In this document: in pieces, positions 15,919 to 24,586 of the stretch
Position numbering within the stretch: position 1 is the first letter of the stretch
How the letters are laid out: every line of letters starts with the position of its first letter
Source of the DNA: Paenibacillus chondroitinus NBRC 15376
GTDB taxonomy: Bacteria; Bacillota; Bacilli; Paenibacillales; NBRC-103111
DNA length: 64,000 nucleotides
Assembly (NCBI RefSeq): GCF_004000765.1
Contig: NZ_BILW01000009.1
Span: forward strand, 1-64,000
Reading direction: 5' to 3'
Made by a program: the position numbers and the translations under genes
The notes under the pieces: model-generated
What the model saw: the letters and a program-made list of their open reading frames with translations, nothing else
The model's database searches: none
Told to the model about the DNA's origin: nothing

Positions 15919-16863
15919 ATGAAACCTATTACCCCTTTTGAACCTGTAACGAGTGATTCAATACCAATTGGTGACTGGCGATATGAAATTAAATGGGATG
16001 GGACGAGAATTGTGACATATCACAGTGATGCTAAAACACGACTGTTTAATCGAAAACATCACGAACGTACATACCACTATCCAGAGTTAACAAATATAAC
16101 CCAATATTGCAAAGCTGACTCCGTAATATTTGACGGTGAAGTTATAGCATTAGCAGAAGACGGAAGGCCGTCCTTTCATGAAGTCATGCGTCGTGACATG
16201 ATAAAGCGAATTGAACGAGTTAAAGATACGCGCGAAAAAGTTCCTATTACGTATATGGTTTTCGATATTCTATTCTACAACGGGGATTGGTTGATTAATC
16301 GTTCACTATCGGAACGATTAGACATTCTCGGTAATATCGTGATTCCTAATGAAAATGTACAGCTTGTCAGTGCTCATACCGACGGAAATGCCCTTTTTAA
16401 AGTCATACAACAACAAGGAATGGAAGGGATTATCTGCAAACAACTAAATAGTACATACACCTTAAACGGGAAGGATGAACGTTGGAGAAAAGTTAAAAAT
16501 TACGGTGATATTATTGCAGTAATCGGTGGGTTTACGTTAAGGGGTGGAGTTGTTAATGCATTGTTATTAGGACAGTACGATGCCGACGGCAAGTTATGGT
16601 ATATTGGCCATGCTGGAACAGGGAAGCTAACAAAAGCTGATTGGAGAAACTTAACTGATGTACTTAGACCCGACGTTATCAATGAAAAACCATTCACAAA
16701 TAAGCCCGACCGTAATAACGATGCTTTTTGGGTTAAGCCACATCACACCGTAAAGGTACAATACTCGGAGTGGCGTTGGAAAGAAAGGCGTTCACTTCGT
16801 CAGCCGTCCATTCAAGCATTCATAGATGTTCCCGCTGTTGAATGCAAACTTCCTTGGATATAA
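15919..16863 (+). CDS. stand-alone ATP-dependent DNA ligase (LigD ligase-domain type)
   Basis: The 314-residue ligase has the nucleotidyltransferase motif KWDGTR with catalytic Lys25, followed by an OB-fold domain to the C terminus. Motif IV (EGIICKQ) and motif V (WRKVKN) are present. It lacks the polymerase and phosphoesterase parts of full LigD. The best match in role is the ligase of non-homologous end joining, since ku is 6 kb away and a LigD polymerase-domain gene 15 kb away. AAGGAG precedes the ATG. The gene is markedly AT-rich (22 G/C in the 60 bases from 16081), unlike most of the window, which suggests acquisition. Confidence 0.9.
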   Translation: MKPITPFEPVTSDSIPIGDWRYEIKWDGTRIVTYHSDAKTRLFNRKHHERTYHYPELTNITQYCKADSVIFDGEVIALAEDGRPSFHEVMRRDMIKRIERVKDTREKVPITYMVFDILFYNGDWLINRSLSERLDILGNIVIPNENVQLVSAHTDGNALFKVIQQQGMEGIICKQLNSTYTLNGKDERWRKVKNYGDIIAVIGGFTLRGGVVNALLLGQYDADGKLWYIGHAGTGKLTKADWRNLTDVLRPDVINEKPFTNKPDRNNDAFWVKPHHTVKVQYSEWRWKERRSLRQPSIQAFIDVPAVECKLPWI

Positions 16864-16948
16864 ACATGAAAATATACGTGAAAATCATTCATAATAAAAT
16901 CTATGATCAATTTTAAGTTTATCAAGATTTTACATGGTTTCGAGTATA

Positions 16949-17003
16949 AAAAAATCTAAACGTCGATCCCTCTTTAAGAGAGGGCTCGACGTTTAGATTT
17001 TTT
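16949..17003 (+). terminator. ligase terminator
   Basis: A long, nearly perfect hairpin contains AAATCTAAACGTCGA and its complement, with an inner CCCTCT/AGAGGG stem. It ends in a T run about 90 bases after the ligase stop. A runs on the left make it usable on the minus strand too. Confidence 0.88.
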
Positions 17004-17037
17004 ATATAGTAACAAAGTAAAAGCATTTATCGTTTTT

Positions 17038-17136
17038 TTATAATACTCTGGATAAAAGGCTCGCCACCCAATCGCCAGACTCCGGCAGTGCCTCTGTGCT
17101 AATCGACTCGAAAGGGATTACAGGTATTAGTTCCAT
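17038..17136 (-). pseudogene. N-terminal remnant of a second ATP-dependent DNA ligase
   Basis: A 32-codon frame with a good GGAGG site reads MELIPVIPFESISTEALPES and then GDW before running into unrelated sequence and a stop. It aligns with the start of the intact ligase at 15919 (MKPITPFEPVTSDSIPIGDW). The break falls just before the point where the catalytic KWDG motif should appear. Its base composition is like the GC-richer host genes. It looks like the relic of a resident ligase gene. Confidence 0.55.
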
Positions 17137-17189
17137 ACATTCCTCCACTTGTTTCATCGGTAATCTTATTATTGCCATCCCTGGAAAAG

Positions 17190-17218
17190 AAAAACCCATC
17201 AGCCGTGGCTGGTGGGTG
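17190..17218 (-). terminator. terminator after membrane-protein pseudogene
   Basis: On the minus strand an ACCCACCAGCC / GGCTGATGGGT hairpin is followed by five T residues, 18 bases past the pseudogene stop codon. Confidence 0.8.
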
Positions 17219-17235
17219 GAATTGTCATGGGTTGC

Positions 17236-17545
17236 TTAAGCCGCAACCGAAGAACGCGCCGCCTTGCGAGGCTTAAACACGGCTAGCGCGGCCAAGATCA
17301 AGCCAGCTGCAGGCCGAGACAGCCTGCGAGGAGCACCAATGCGCCGTACACCTTCTGCTCGTCAAGCTGGGTCACAAGGTCCGCTTCCGAGCTGACCTCC
17401 ACCCATTTGACCGGAAGTTCTGCGATGCCCTTCAGCTTCTCTTTCACCATCTCTCCAACCGCTAACGCGCTGCCATCAGGCAGTGTAGCAGGTTGATCGA
17501 GGACGAAACGGCCGGCAACAAAGCCCGGCTGTGCTAGCCAAATAT
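17236..17545 (-). pseudogene. decayed ABC-2/YhgE-like membrane protein
   Basis: Reading the minus strand, a first frame gives a soluble segment with LPDGSALAVGEMV, KWVEVSSEADLV and LDEQKVYGALVL. This pattern is seen in the ectodomain of YhgE/Pip-type ABC-2 membrane proteins. A shift then leads to LILAALAVFKPRKAARSSVA and a stop, which looks like the last membrane helix and tail of the same protein. The middle of the gene is missing and no start is present. It is therefore an internally deleted, frameshifted relic. The 763 bases 16864-17626 hold only this, the ligase remnant and terminators. Confidence 0.55.
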
Positions 17546-17626
17546 ATGTGTAATATCATGTACCATGGCCCGCTGCGAGCACTTGGCTCCATGCCACCAA
17601 CAAAGAAATAACACGCTTTAGTTTCT

Positions 17627-18301
17627 TTAATTAACACTTTTGCGATTAACGAACAAAACCAACCCAAAGGAGATCACAATAATCGCCCCTGCCCAGCACC
17701 ACGCGAGGGTCTGGTTCCCCGACTCCACTGCGATATAAATCGCCGTAGGCAATGTCTGCGTCTTGTGCGGGATGTTGCCCGCAATCATGAGCGTTGCGCC
17801 GAATTCACCCAACCCCCGGGCAAAACCTAGGATGTAAGCGGCCGTTATCGAGCGCCACGCAAGTGGCAGCGTGATGTAACGCAGCACCTGCCACTCCTTG
17901 GCTCCCGATGATCTTCCTGCATCCTCTACGTCTCTGCTAACGGAGGCAAAGCCTGTTTTCATCGTTTGATACACAAGGGGAAAAGCGACCACAATCGAAG
18001 CGATCACGGCAGCACCCCATGTAAAAATAATGGACTGATTAAATAACATCTCCATCCCTGCACCGATCCAGCTCTTTTTGCCGAGAACCACCAGCAAGAT
18101 GAAGCCAACAACGGTCGGCGGCAGCACCAGAGGCAGCAGAATCGCCGTTTCGATGAAGGACTTCCCGCGGAAGCTTCGCCGCGACATTCCCCAGGCTGCC
18201 AAGCCGCCAAGGATAAGAACGAATACACTGGATACCGCCGCTACTTTCAGCGAAAGCAGGATGGGATCAAAGAAGTCACGCCAAGCGATTTGTTCCATCA
18301 T
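17627..18301 (-). CDS. modB: molybdate ABC transporter permease ModB
   Basis: ModB is the membrane subunit that carries molybdate (or tungstate) into the cell. The 224-residue protein has about five or six helices and the EAA loop, here EDAGRSSGAKEWQVLRYITLP, where the ATPase docks. The start overlaps the modA stop. No modC ATPase gene is adjacent, so the ATPase must be supplied from elsewhere or shared. Molybdate supply fits the molybdenum nitrate reductase encoded nearby. Confidence 0.93.
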   Translation of the reverse strand: MMEQIAWRDFFDPILLSLKVAAVSSVFVLILGGLAAWGMSRRSFRGKSFIETAILLPLVLPPTVVGFILLVVLGKKSWIGAGMEMLFNQSIIFTWGAAVIASIVVAFPLVYQTMKTGFASVSRDVEDAGRSSGAKEWQVLRYITLPLAWRSITAAYILGFARGLGEFGATLMIAGNIPHKTQTLPTAIYIAVESGNQTLAWCWAGAIIVISFGLVLFVNRKSVN

Positions 18302-19170
18302 TCGGGAATCGTGAAACCGTATTTCACAAAGACATCCTGCGCTTCTTTCGTTTGAAGGTACGCATAGAAATCCGCAGCCTCTTTGCTATGTTTGGTTGCT
18401 TTGACAATACCGGCCGGGTATTCGATCGGCGTGTAAGTTTTGGAGTCTACGCTTAGAGCAACTTTCACTTTTTGCGAAGTCAGCGCATCGGTTTTATAGA
18501 CGAAACCAGCTTCAGCATTTCCTGATTCTACATAAGTCAGTACCTGGCGAACGTCTTTCCCCTGTACGATTTTGGCTTGCAGCCCATCCCAAAGCTTTGT
18601 TTGTGTCAGCGCTTCTTTGGCATAACTTCCTGCCGGAACGGTTTGCGGCTCGCCAATCGCAACGTGTTTAACTCCTTCAGATGTCAGATCTTCCACTTTC
18701 TGAACCGCTACTTTGCCATCTGCCGGCACAACGAGCACCAATTCGTTGATCAGCAGGTTCTTTTGCTGTGCGGCGTCAATCAACTGTTTGTCAACGAGTG
18801 CTTTCATATTTTTGGTCGCTGCCGATAAAAACACGTCGGCTGGAGCCCCTTGCTCAATTTGCTGCCCAAGCGCGCCAGAAGCGCCAAAGTTATAGTTCAG
18901 CTTAATTTGTTTATTTTTAGCTTCATAGCTGGTTTGAATTTCTTTCAGCGCATCCGTTAAACTGGCAGCAGCAGAAATGGTCAATTCCACTTTCTCCGCC
19001 GGTGTTGAAGCTGTTGCGGCCAGTGCTGGCGATGATGCAGCTTGCGTCGTTTGCGCCGTCGCTGCTGGAGCAGTCGCCGCCGGCTCTTTCGTACTAGCGC
19101 ACCCTGTAAACACAACTGAAGTAATAACTAGAAGCATTAAAACATAACCAAATAGTCTTATTTTAAACAA
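18298..19170 (-). CDS. modA: molybdate-binding lipoprotein ModA
   Basis: This 290-residue substrate-binding lipoprotein has a signal peptide with lipobox FTGC (Cys24) and an Ala/Thr-rich linker. A type II periplasmic-binding fold follows, with the ModA segments SAAASLTDAL and NFGASGALGQQIEQGAPADVFLSA. It captures molybdate outside the membrane for ModB. The start is TTG at 19170 with GGAGGGG upstream. It is the first gene of a modA-modB unit, divergent from a HTH/binding-domain regulator. Confidence 0.93.
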   Translation of the reverse strand: MFKIRLFGYVLMLLVITSVVFTGCASTKEPAATAPAATAQTTQAASSPALAATASTPAEKVELTISAAASLTDALKEIQTSYEAKNKQIKLNYNFGASGALGQQIEQGAPADVFLSAATKNMKALVDKQLIDAAQQKNLLINELVLVVPADGKVAVQKVEDLTSEGVKHVAIGEPQTVPAGSYAKEALTQTKLWDGLQAKIVQGKDVRQVLTYVESGNAEAGFVYKTDALTSQKVKVALSVDSKTYTPIEYPAGIVKATKHSKEAADFYAYLQTKEAQDVFVKYGFTIPE

Positions 19171-19198
19171 AATAACCCCTCCATCGTCATTATTGTAT

Positions 19199-19216
19199 CT
19201 ATTTAAATATAAATAG
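19199..19216. promoter_or_regulatory. possible operator between modA and its regulator
   Basis: An 18-base dyad with 7-base arms CTATTTA and TAAATAG lies in the divergent intergenic region. Its position suits a site for the neighbouring HTH protein. This is inference from symmetry only. Confidence 0.35.
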
Positions 19217-19340
19217 CATGGTTTAGTTTCATTCTATTATATAATCATTCTTTTTTCTAGAAGGGATTAAGATTGTCTTACATCATAGATCCGCTTATGA
19301 TAGAGAATAACGAATATCCAGAGCGCCTCGGAGGGTAACC

Positions 19341-20312
19341 ATGACAGCCGAAATATCCTATACCACGGAAGAAATCGCGAAGCTTTTAAAAATCTCCAAA
19401 CTAACGGTCTATGATCTTATAAAAAAAGGGGATTTACCCGCCTATCGGGTAGGTAAACAAATGCGTGTAGACGCCTCAGACTTGGAGGCTTATAAAACGC
19501 GCGCCAAAGGTGATATGCTTGCTGCGCCCAAAGCGGACACTGCGGAATCAACGCCGCCGCCCAATACATCGTTAGCCGCTTCATCCGGCTTGTCATCAAT
19601 CCCCAAAAACACGCTTGTCATCACCGGACAGGACGTCAGCTTGGACATTTTAGCCAAACATATCGAGAAAAAGATCCCTGACAGATGGCCTCTGCGATCC
19701 TATGTCGGAAGCTTGGACAGCTTAATCGCCATGTACAGAGGGGAAACCGACATTGTCAGCACGCACCTCTTGGATGGTGACACAGGCGAATACAACATTC
19801 CTTATGTACGTAAAATACTGATCGGCTCCTCTTATGTTGTCATCAATCTTGTCTCAAGATCGGCAGGTCTCTACGTTCAGCAAGGAAACCCCAAAAAGCT
19901 TCAGGGCTGGGCAGATCTCAAGCAGAAAAGCCTTCGGCTGATTAATCGTGAAAAGGGCTCCGGCGCCCGCGTTTTGCTCGATGAGCAGCTCCGTCTGCAT
20001 GGCATTTCCTATCGGGATATGATCGGCTATGAACATGAGGAATCGAATCATATGGGCGTCGCAGGCAAAGTGGCTCTGGGGGAAGGAGATTTCGGGGTAG
20101 GGATCGAAAAAGCGGCTTCTATGGTCGGTGGCGTCGACTTCATTCCGCTCATTCAAGAGCGCGTTGATCTTGTTATGCTGAAGAAACCAGAGAACCTGGC
20201 ATGGATCGAACGGGTAAAAGAAGTGCTGCAATCCGAGGTTTTCCATAACGAACTACGCCCTATCCAAGGATATAATCTCTCCCAGACAGGGCGCGTTCTC
20301 TTTGAAACTTAA
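19341..20312 (+). CDS. HTH regulator with periplasmic-binding-like domain, molybdate-linked
   Basis: The 323-residue protein begins with a MerR/excisionase-type helix-turn-helix (YTTEEIAKLLKISKLTVYDL, residues 7-26, to about 50). A low-complexity linker follows, then a PBP-like domain (about 90-320) of the kind used to bind small anions. There is no signal peptide, so the binding domain is cytoplasmic. Divergent placement next to modAB, and convergence on the nitrate reductase gene, suggest a molybdate-sensing regulator that replaces ModE. This architecture (excisionase HTH plus PBP-like) is known, but its ligand here is inferred. GGAGGG precedes the ATG. Confidence 0.8.
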   Translation: MTAEISYTTEEIAKLLKISKLTVYDLIKKGDLPAYRVGKQMRVDASDLEAYKTRAKGDMLAAPKADTAESTPPPNTSLAASSGLSSIPKNTLVITGQDVSLDILAKHIEKKIPDRWPLRSYVGSLDSLIAMYRGETDIVSTHLLDGDTGEYNIPYVRKILIGSSYVVINLVSRSAGLYVQQGNPKKLQGWADLKQKSLRLINREKGSGARVLLDEQLRLHGISYRDMIGYEHEESNHMGVAGKVALGEGDFGVGIEKAASMVGGVDFIPLIQERVDLVMLKKPENLAWIERVKEVLQSEVFHNELRPIQGYNLSQTGRVLFET

Positions 20313-23300
20313 TAGACATCTTTCGCATATCGTTTGGTACGCGACATTTCTTTCACATAACTCTCCGTTTCACTTGCACTCATGCCGCTAAGCTGCTGAA
20401 TAATTTGTTTCAGCGTGGCATCCACCTCTTTGGCCATTGAACTGGCGTCTCCGCAAATATAGAAGTGAGCGCCAGCCTTCAGCCATGCCCACAGCTCAGC
20501 CCCATGCTCCAGCATGCGGTGCTGAACGTAAATCTTTTCCTCTTGGTCACGGGAAAAAGCGGTATCCAGACGGTGCAGAGTTCCCTCTTGGCGCATGCTC
20601 TCCAGCTCCTCTCTGAAGTAGAAATCACACGCTGCACGCTGTTCCCCAAAAAAAAGCCAGTTCTTTCCTTTGGCCCCGGTCGCCTTACGCTCTTGAAGAA
20701 AGCCCCGGAAAGGCCCAATTCCGGTACCCGGTCCGATCATGATCATGCCAATGTCCGGATTGGCGGGCGGTCTGAAGTGAGCGGTCTTTTGGATAAAAAT
20801 TCCCACCTCGCCCTCGCCCTGGACGCGGTCCGCCAGGAATCCGGAACAAACGCCGGTCCGCGGTTTGCCCTCGATCTCATAACGAACGGTCGATACGGTA
20901 ATGTGGACTTCATCAGCTTTCGCTTTGGGACTGGAGGAAATGGAATACAAGCGAGGCTGCAGCGGTTTTAACACTTGTAGAAGTTCCTCTGCTGAGACAG
21001 CTTTGCTCATTGGGTAAGCTTGCAGCACATCAACCAATTGGCGGCCCCAAAGCCACTTTTTCAGTTCCGCTTTATTTTGCAATAAGTTACCCAGTATTTC
21101 GCTATGAGCTCGCTCCTGAATAAACTCCAAAATCCCCGGAGTGACCCTGGCAAGTTCAAAGTGACGGCGAAGCGCCTCGGTGACGGTCATTTGACCTTTG
21201 TCTTTTACCGTCACCTGTGTCGATGGTTCCACCTTAGCGGCTTCCAGTATGTCAGAGACCATCTTCGGATCATTGGTTGGCCATACGCCAAGCGCATCCC
21301 CGGCCTCGTAAGACATCCCACTGCCCGCTAGATCGAAAACATAGTGACGGGTTTCTTTTTCGGAACCTTCCCCGTTCAAAAGCCTGCTCTTTACCACTCG
21401 TGTAGTTAATGGATGATTGCGATCATAGGTCACTTGGGTTTCGGTTGTAACCGCAGCAGTCGGTTCACTTAGTTTCTTCACAATGGCTTTCATCCACGCT
21501 GCGGCTTGTTCCTCGTAATCCGTGTCACAATCAATCCGCCCGTTAAGGCGTTTAGCCCCCAACTGCTCCAAACGCGCATCCAAATTGCGCCCAAAGCCGC
21601 AAAACAAATCATAGTTGGAATCCCCGAAGGCAAGAACCGAGTAATTCAGATCAGGCAAACGCGGCATTGCTTCTCCTTTTAGCGCGTTCCAGAAGCTCTC
21701 CCCGTTATCCGGCGGATCTCCGGCACCGAACGTGCTGACCAAGAAGAAAACGTAACGTTCCGCGCTTAAATCGGCCATTGCATAGGCGTTCATATTCATC
21801 AGACGCACGTTGTAACCGGCTTCTTGCAATTTCTGCGCGCATTGGATAGCGGCCCCTTCTGCGTTCCCTGTTTGGGAGGCCCACAGTATCGTCACCGATG
21901 CTTTATCAGACTGCGTTGTTTCTACTGCTTTCACTTCTGGCTGGGTGTCCGGCGTTATCACAGGCAGCGCGTTGGTTTCTGGAAGGTAGGTGCGAGAGAA
22001 CATACCAGCCAGCATACCGTCCAGCCAATACCGTTTGGATGCCTCCAAAGGCGCTGTAGGAGGCAGAACAGGAATACCTGGCACCTGACGTGAATCTTCC
22101 GCTCGGAGACTTGTCAAAAATCCGGAAAGATACATCTTCTCATGACTATCCAGCGCCATCGGCGGTGAAGATTGAATGCCGAGCATCGTTGCAAGTGTAT
22201 CGATAGGTGCCATCGTAGCCATCTTCACATCCTCCTTCTGTTTAGCTAGCGAAACCGCACAATACTTGAGTTCCGGTTGAAAGGAGATGCCGTCCACCGC
22301 ATCACTTGTCACCTCGTTAATGGCCAGCTTCTCTCCGAACACATCATTCCAATGAAAAGGAGCGAAGCAGTTCCCCGGCCTCACGCGATCGGTTATGACC
22401 GCAGGCAGAATGGCAAGTCCGCGACGCGAACGAATTTCTATTTTGTCCTGCTCCTTGACGCCAAGCGACTCGGCATCCTCCGGGTGAATTTCGAGAAAGG
22501 GACCAGGGTTCAGCTTATTCAGCGTAGGTATTTTCCCTGTCTTCGTCATGGTATGCCATTGATGCTGCAACCGGCCCGTATTCAACACGAAGCCGTAATC
22601 GGAGTCCGGCATCTCCGCCGGCGGCAAATAGGGCCGGGCCAAAAATATTCCTTTCCCACTTTCCGTTGCAAACACGATGCGCGGACGTGTTCCATCTGCA
22701 AGTTCCTTCAAATGCTGGCTGACTCCGTCATTCAAATAACGAATCGGATTGCGATCATTCCGGCTGTCCGTCGCTACCGGCCATTGCACCGGTGTTTCGC
22801 GCAGCCGTTCATAGGAGGCACCCCGGATGTCGTAGCCGGTCTTAGGATTCCACGCCCGCTGAATCTCCTGATACACTTCCTCCGAGGACGTGTAAGTGAA
22901 ACCAGCGGAATACCCCATCTCGCAAGCCACCTTGGCGATGATTTGCCAATCCGCCATCGCTTCGCCGGGCGGCTCGACCGCTTTCTCCATCAGCGTCAAA
23001 TTCCGCTCGGAGTTGATCATGACGCCTTCGGCCTCCGCCCATAAGGCGCCGGGAAGCAGGATGTCCGCGTACGCATTCGTCTCTGTCTCATAGAAGGCAT
23101 CCTGCGCGATAACGAGCTCTGCGGCCTCAAGGCCTGCAATCACATTCTTGCGATTAGGTACCGTCGCGACCGGATTGGTACAAATAATCCAGCAGGCTTT
23201 GATATCTCCGGCCTGCATGCTTTCGAACATGGACACCGTGCCTGTGCCTACTTCGGTCTTCAATGTTCCCCGTGCGATGCCCCACATGTCTTCGATAAAA

Positions 23301-24385
23301 TCCCTGTCTGCCTGCGCCAACACGGATCGCTGCCCTGGCAAGCCAGGGCCCATATACCCCATCTCCCGGCCACCCATGGCGTTGGGTTGGCCCGTAAGGG
23401 AGAAGGGCCCGCTTCCTGGCCGACAGATGGCGCCTGTTGCCAGATGCAGGTTGCAGATGGCATTGGTATGCCAAGTTCCGTGAGTGCTCTGGTTCAACCC
23501 CATCGTCCAGCACGTCATCCATTCCGGCGACTCGCCAATCCATAATGCCGCTTGACGGATGTCCGCTTCGGGGATACCGGTTAGTTCAGAAACTTTATCC
23601 GGCGAGTAGTCTTCCAGGAATGCCGGCATACTTTCCCATCCAGAGGTGAACTCCGCTATAAAAGCCGGGTCCGTATGGCCATTCTTCACAAGCAAGTGCA
23701 GCAGGCCGTTCAGAAGCGCAAGATCAGTACCAGGCTTAATTTGCATATAAAGCCCTGCTTTGTCTGCTGTCGCGTTACGGCGGGGATCCACCACGATCAG
23801 CTTGGCTCCCGCTTTCACCCGATCCATCATTCGCAGGAAGAGAATGGGATGACAATCCGCCATATTGGCGCCAATAACGAAAAACAAATCCGTGCGGTCC
23901 ATGTCCTGATAAGATCCCGGCGGACCATCCGCCCCAAGCGACAGCTTGTAGCCACTGCCAGCGCTAGCCATACATAAGCGGGAGTTGGATTCAATGTTAT
24001 TGGTTCGGATAAAGCCCTTTGCCAGCTTGTTAACCAGATATTGCGCCTCCAGCGACATTTGGCCCGACACATAAAAAGACATGGCATCCGGACCGTACTT
24101 GTCAACGATAGAACGCAACCGCTTCGCCGTCTCCCTGATGGCATCGGCCATCCCGGTTTGGACAGGCTCTTTCTTACGCGCTAAACGTTTATATGCGTAT
24201 TCCATCCGCCCAGACTCTGCGACAGCTTGCGCACAGGTATTGCCCTTGGTGCACAGACGGCCGAAATTAGTCGGATGCTCTTTATCACCCGTCACTTTGA
24301 GCACACGGTTGCCAGATACCTCAAGCACAATTCCGCAGCCGACACCGCAATAAGGACAGACGCTTTTCACTTTGTTTGTTGTCAT
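20309..24385 (-). CDS. assimilatory nitrate reductase fused to diflavin reductase
   Basis: This 1358-residue fusion likely makes nitrite from nitrate using NADPH in a single chain. Residues 1 to about 700 form a molybdopterin (bis-MGD) catalytic subunit of NasC/NarB type, with a 4Fe-4S motif at C10, C13, C17 and C45. After a linker, a flavodoxin domain begins near 829 (TILWASQTGNAEG). A CysJ-like FAD domain with RLYSISSSP near 1145 and an NADP domain to the C terminus follow. Electrons would pass NADPH to FAD to FMN to Fe-S to Mo. It removes the need for a separate electron-transfer subunit. The frame is uninterrupted. Two GlnR/TnrA boxes stand upstream, and the 3' end overlaps the stop of the convergent regulator gene. 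No nitrite reductase is in the window. Confidence 0.92.
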   Translation of the reverse strand: MTTNKVKSVCPYCGVGCGIVLEVSGNRVLKVTGDKEHPTNFGRLCTKGNTCAQAVAESGRMEYAYKRLARKKEPVQTGMADAIRETAKRLRSIVDKYGPDAMSFYVSGQMSLEAQYLVNKLAKGFIRTNNIESNSRLCMASAGSGYKLSLGADGPPGSYQDMDRTDLFFVIGANMADCHPILFLRMMDRVKAGAKLIVVDPRRNATADKAGLYMQIKPGTDLALLNGLLHLLVKNGHTDPAFIAEFTSGWESMPAFLEDYSPDKVSELTGIPEADIRQAALWIGESPEWMTCWTMGLNQSTHGTWHTNAICNLHLATGAICRPGSGPFSLTGQPNAMGGREMGYMGPGLPGQRSVLAQADRDFIEDMWGIARGTLKTEVGTGTVSMFESMQAGDIKACWIICTNPVATVPNRKNVIAGLEAAELVIAQDAFYETETNAYADILLPGALWAEAEGVMINSERNLTLMEKAVEPPGEAMADWQIIAKVACEMGYSAGFTYTSSEEVYQEIQRAWNPKTGYDIRGASYERLRETPVQWPVATDSRNDRNPIRYLNDGVSQHLKELADGTRPRIVFATESGKGIFLARPYLPPAEMPDSDYGFVLNTGRLQHQWHTMTKTGKIPTLNKLNPGPFLEIHPEDAESLGVKEQDKIEIRSRRGLAILPAVITDRVRPGNCFAPFHWNDVFGEKLAINEVTSDAVDGISFQPELKYCAVSLAKQKEDVKMATMAPIDTLATMLGIQSSPPMALDSHEKMYLSGFLTSLRAEDSRQVPGIPVLPPTAPLEASKRYWLDGMLAGMFSRTYLPETNALPVITPDTQPEVKAVETTQSDKASVTILWASQTGNAEGAAIQCAQKLQEAGYNVRLMNMNAYAMADLSAERYVFFLVSTFGAGDPPDNGESFWNALKGEAMPRLPDLNYSVLAFGDSNYDLFCGFGRNLDARLEQLGAKRLNGRIDCDTDYEEQAAAWMKAIVKKLSEPTAAVTTETQVTYDRNHPLTTRVVKSRLLNGEGSEKETRHYVFDLAGSGMSYEAGDALGVWPTNDPKMVSDILEAAKVEPSTQVTVKDKGQMTVTEALRRHFELARVTPGILEFIQERAHSEILGNLLQNKAELKKWLWGRQLVDVLQAYPMSKAVSAEELLQVLKPLQPRLYSISSSPKAKADEVHITVSTVRYEIEGKPRTGVCSGFLADRVQGEGEVGIFIQKTAHFRPPANPDIGMIMIGPGTGIGPFRGFLQERKATGAKGKNWLFFGEQRAACDFYFREELESMRQEGTLHRLDTAFSRDQEEKIYVQHRMLEHGAELWAWLKAGAHFYICGDASSMAKEVDATLKQIIQQLSGMSASETESYVKEMSRTKRYAKDVY

Positions 24386-24487
24386 GTTAGTTCACCAGCG
24401 CTAACGTGCAGGATGCACGCAATTAATTTTTGTATACATGTAAGAAAAGTGACATCATCGCAAACGAATTATACTTACTTACTACAA

Positions 24488-24516
24488 AATATATATCGTG
24501 TTGCGATAAAAATCAA
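24488..24516 (-). promoter_or_regulatory. nitrate reductase promoter
   Basis: On the minus strand TTGATT (24511-24516) and TATATT (24488-24493) are 17 bases apart. The transcript start would be near 24481, with a leader of about 95 bases. The GlnR/TnrA box at 24524-24540 is centred about 51 bases upstream of that start. Confidence 0.75.
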
Positions 24517-24523
24517 GTGTTTA

Positions 24524-24540
24524 TGTTAATTTACATAACA
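24524..24540. promoter_or_regulatory. GlnR/TnrA box 1
   Basis: TGTTAATTTACATAACA matches the nitrogen-control consensus TGTNA-N7-TNACA exactly on both strands. Its distance from the promoter is that of TnrA-activated genes in Bacillus. Confidence 0.85.
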
Positions 24541-24586
24541 TTTAAACACCTAATTTTCAGACAATGAATTAACATTTTTAATTTAA

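Noticed and set aside
20309..24385. Nitrate reductase/diflavin fusion as a sequencing artefact
   Set aside because: The frame is continuous with a plausible linker, and domain boundaries fall where expected; nothing in the sequence suggests a false join.
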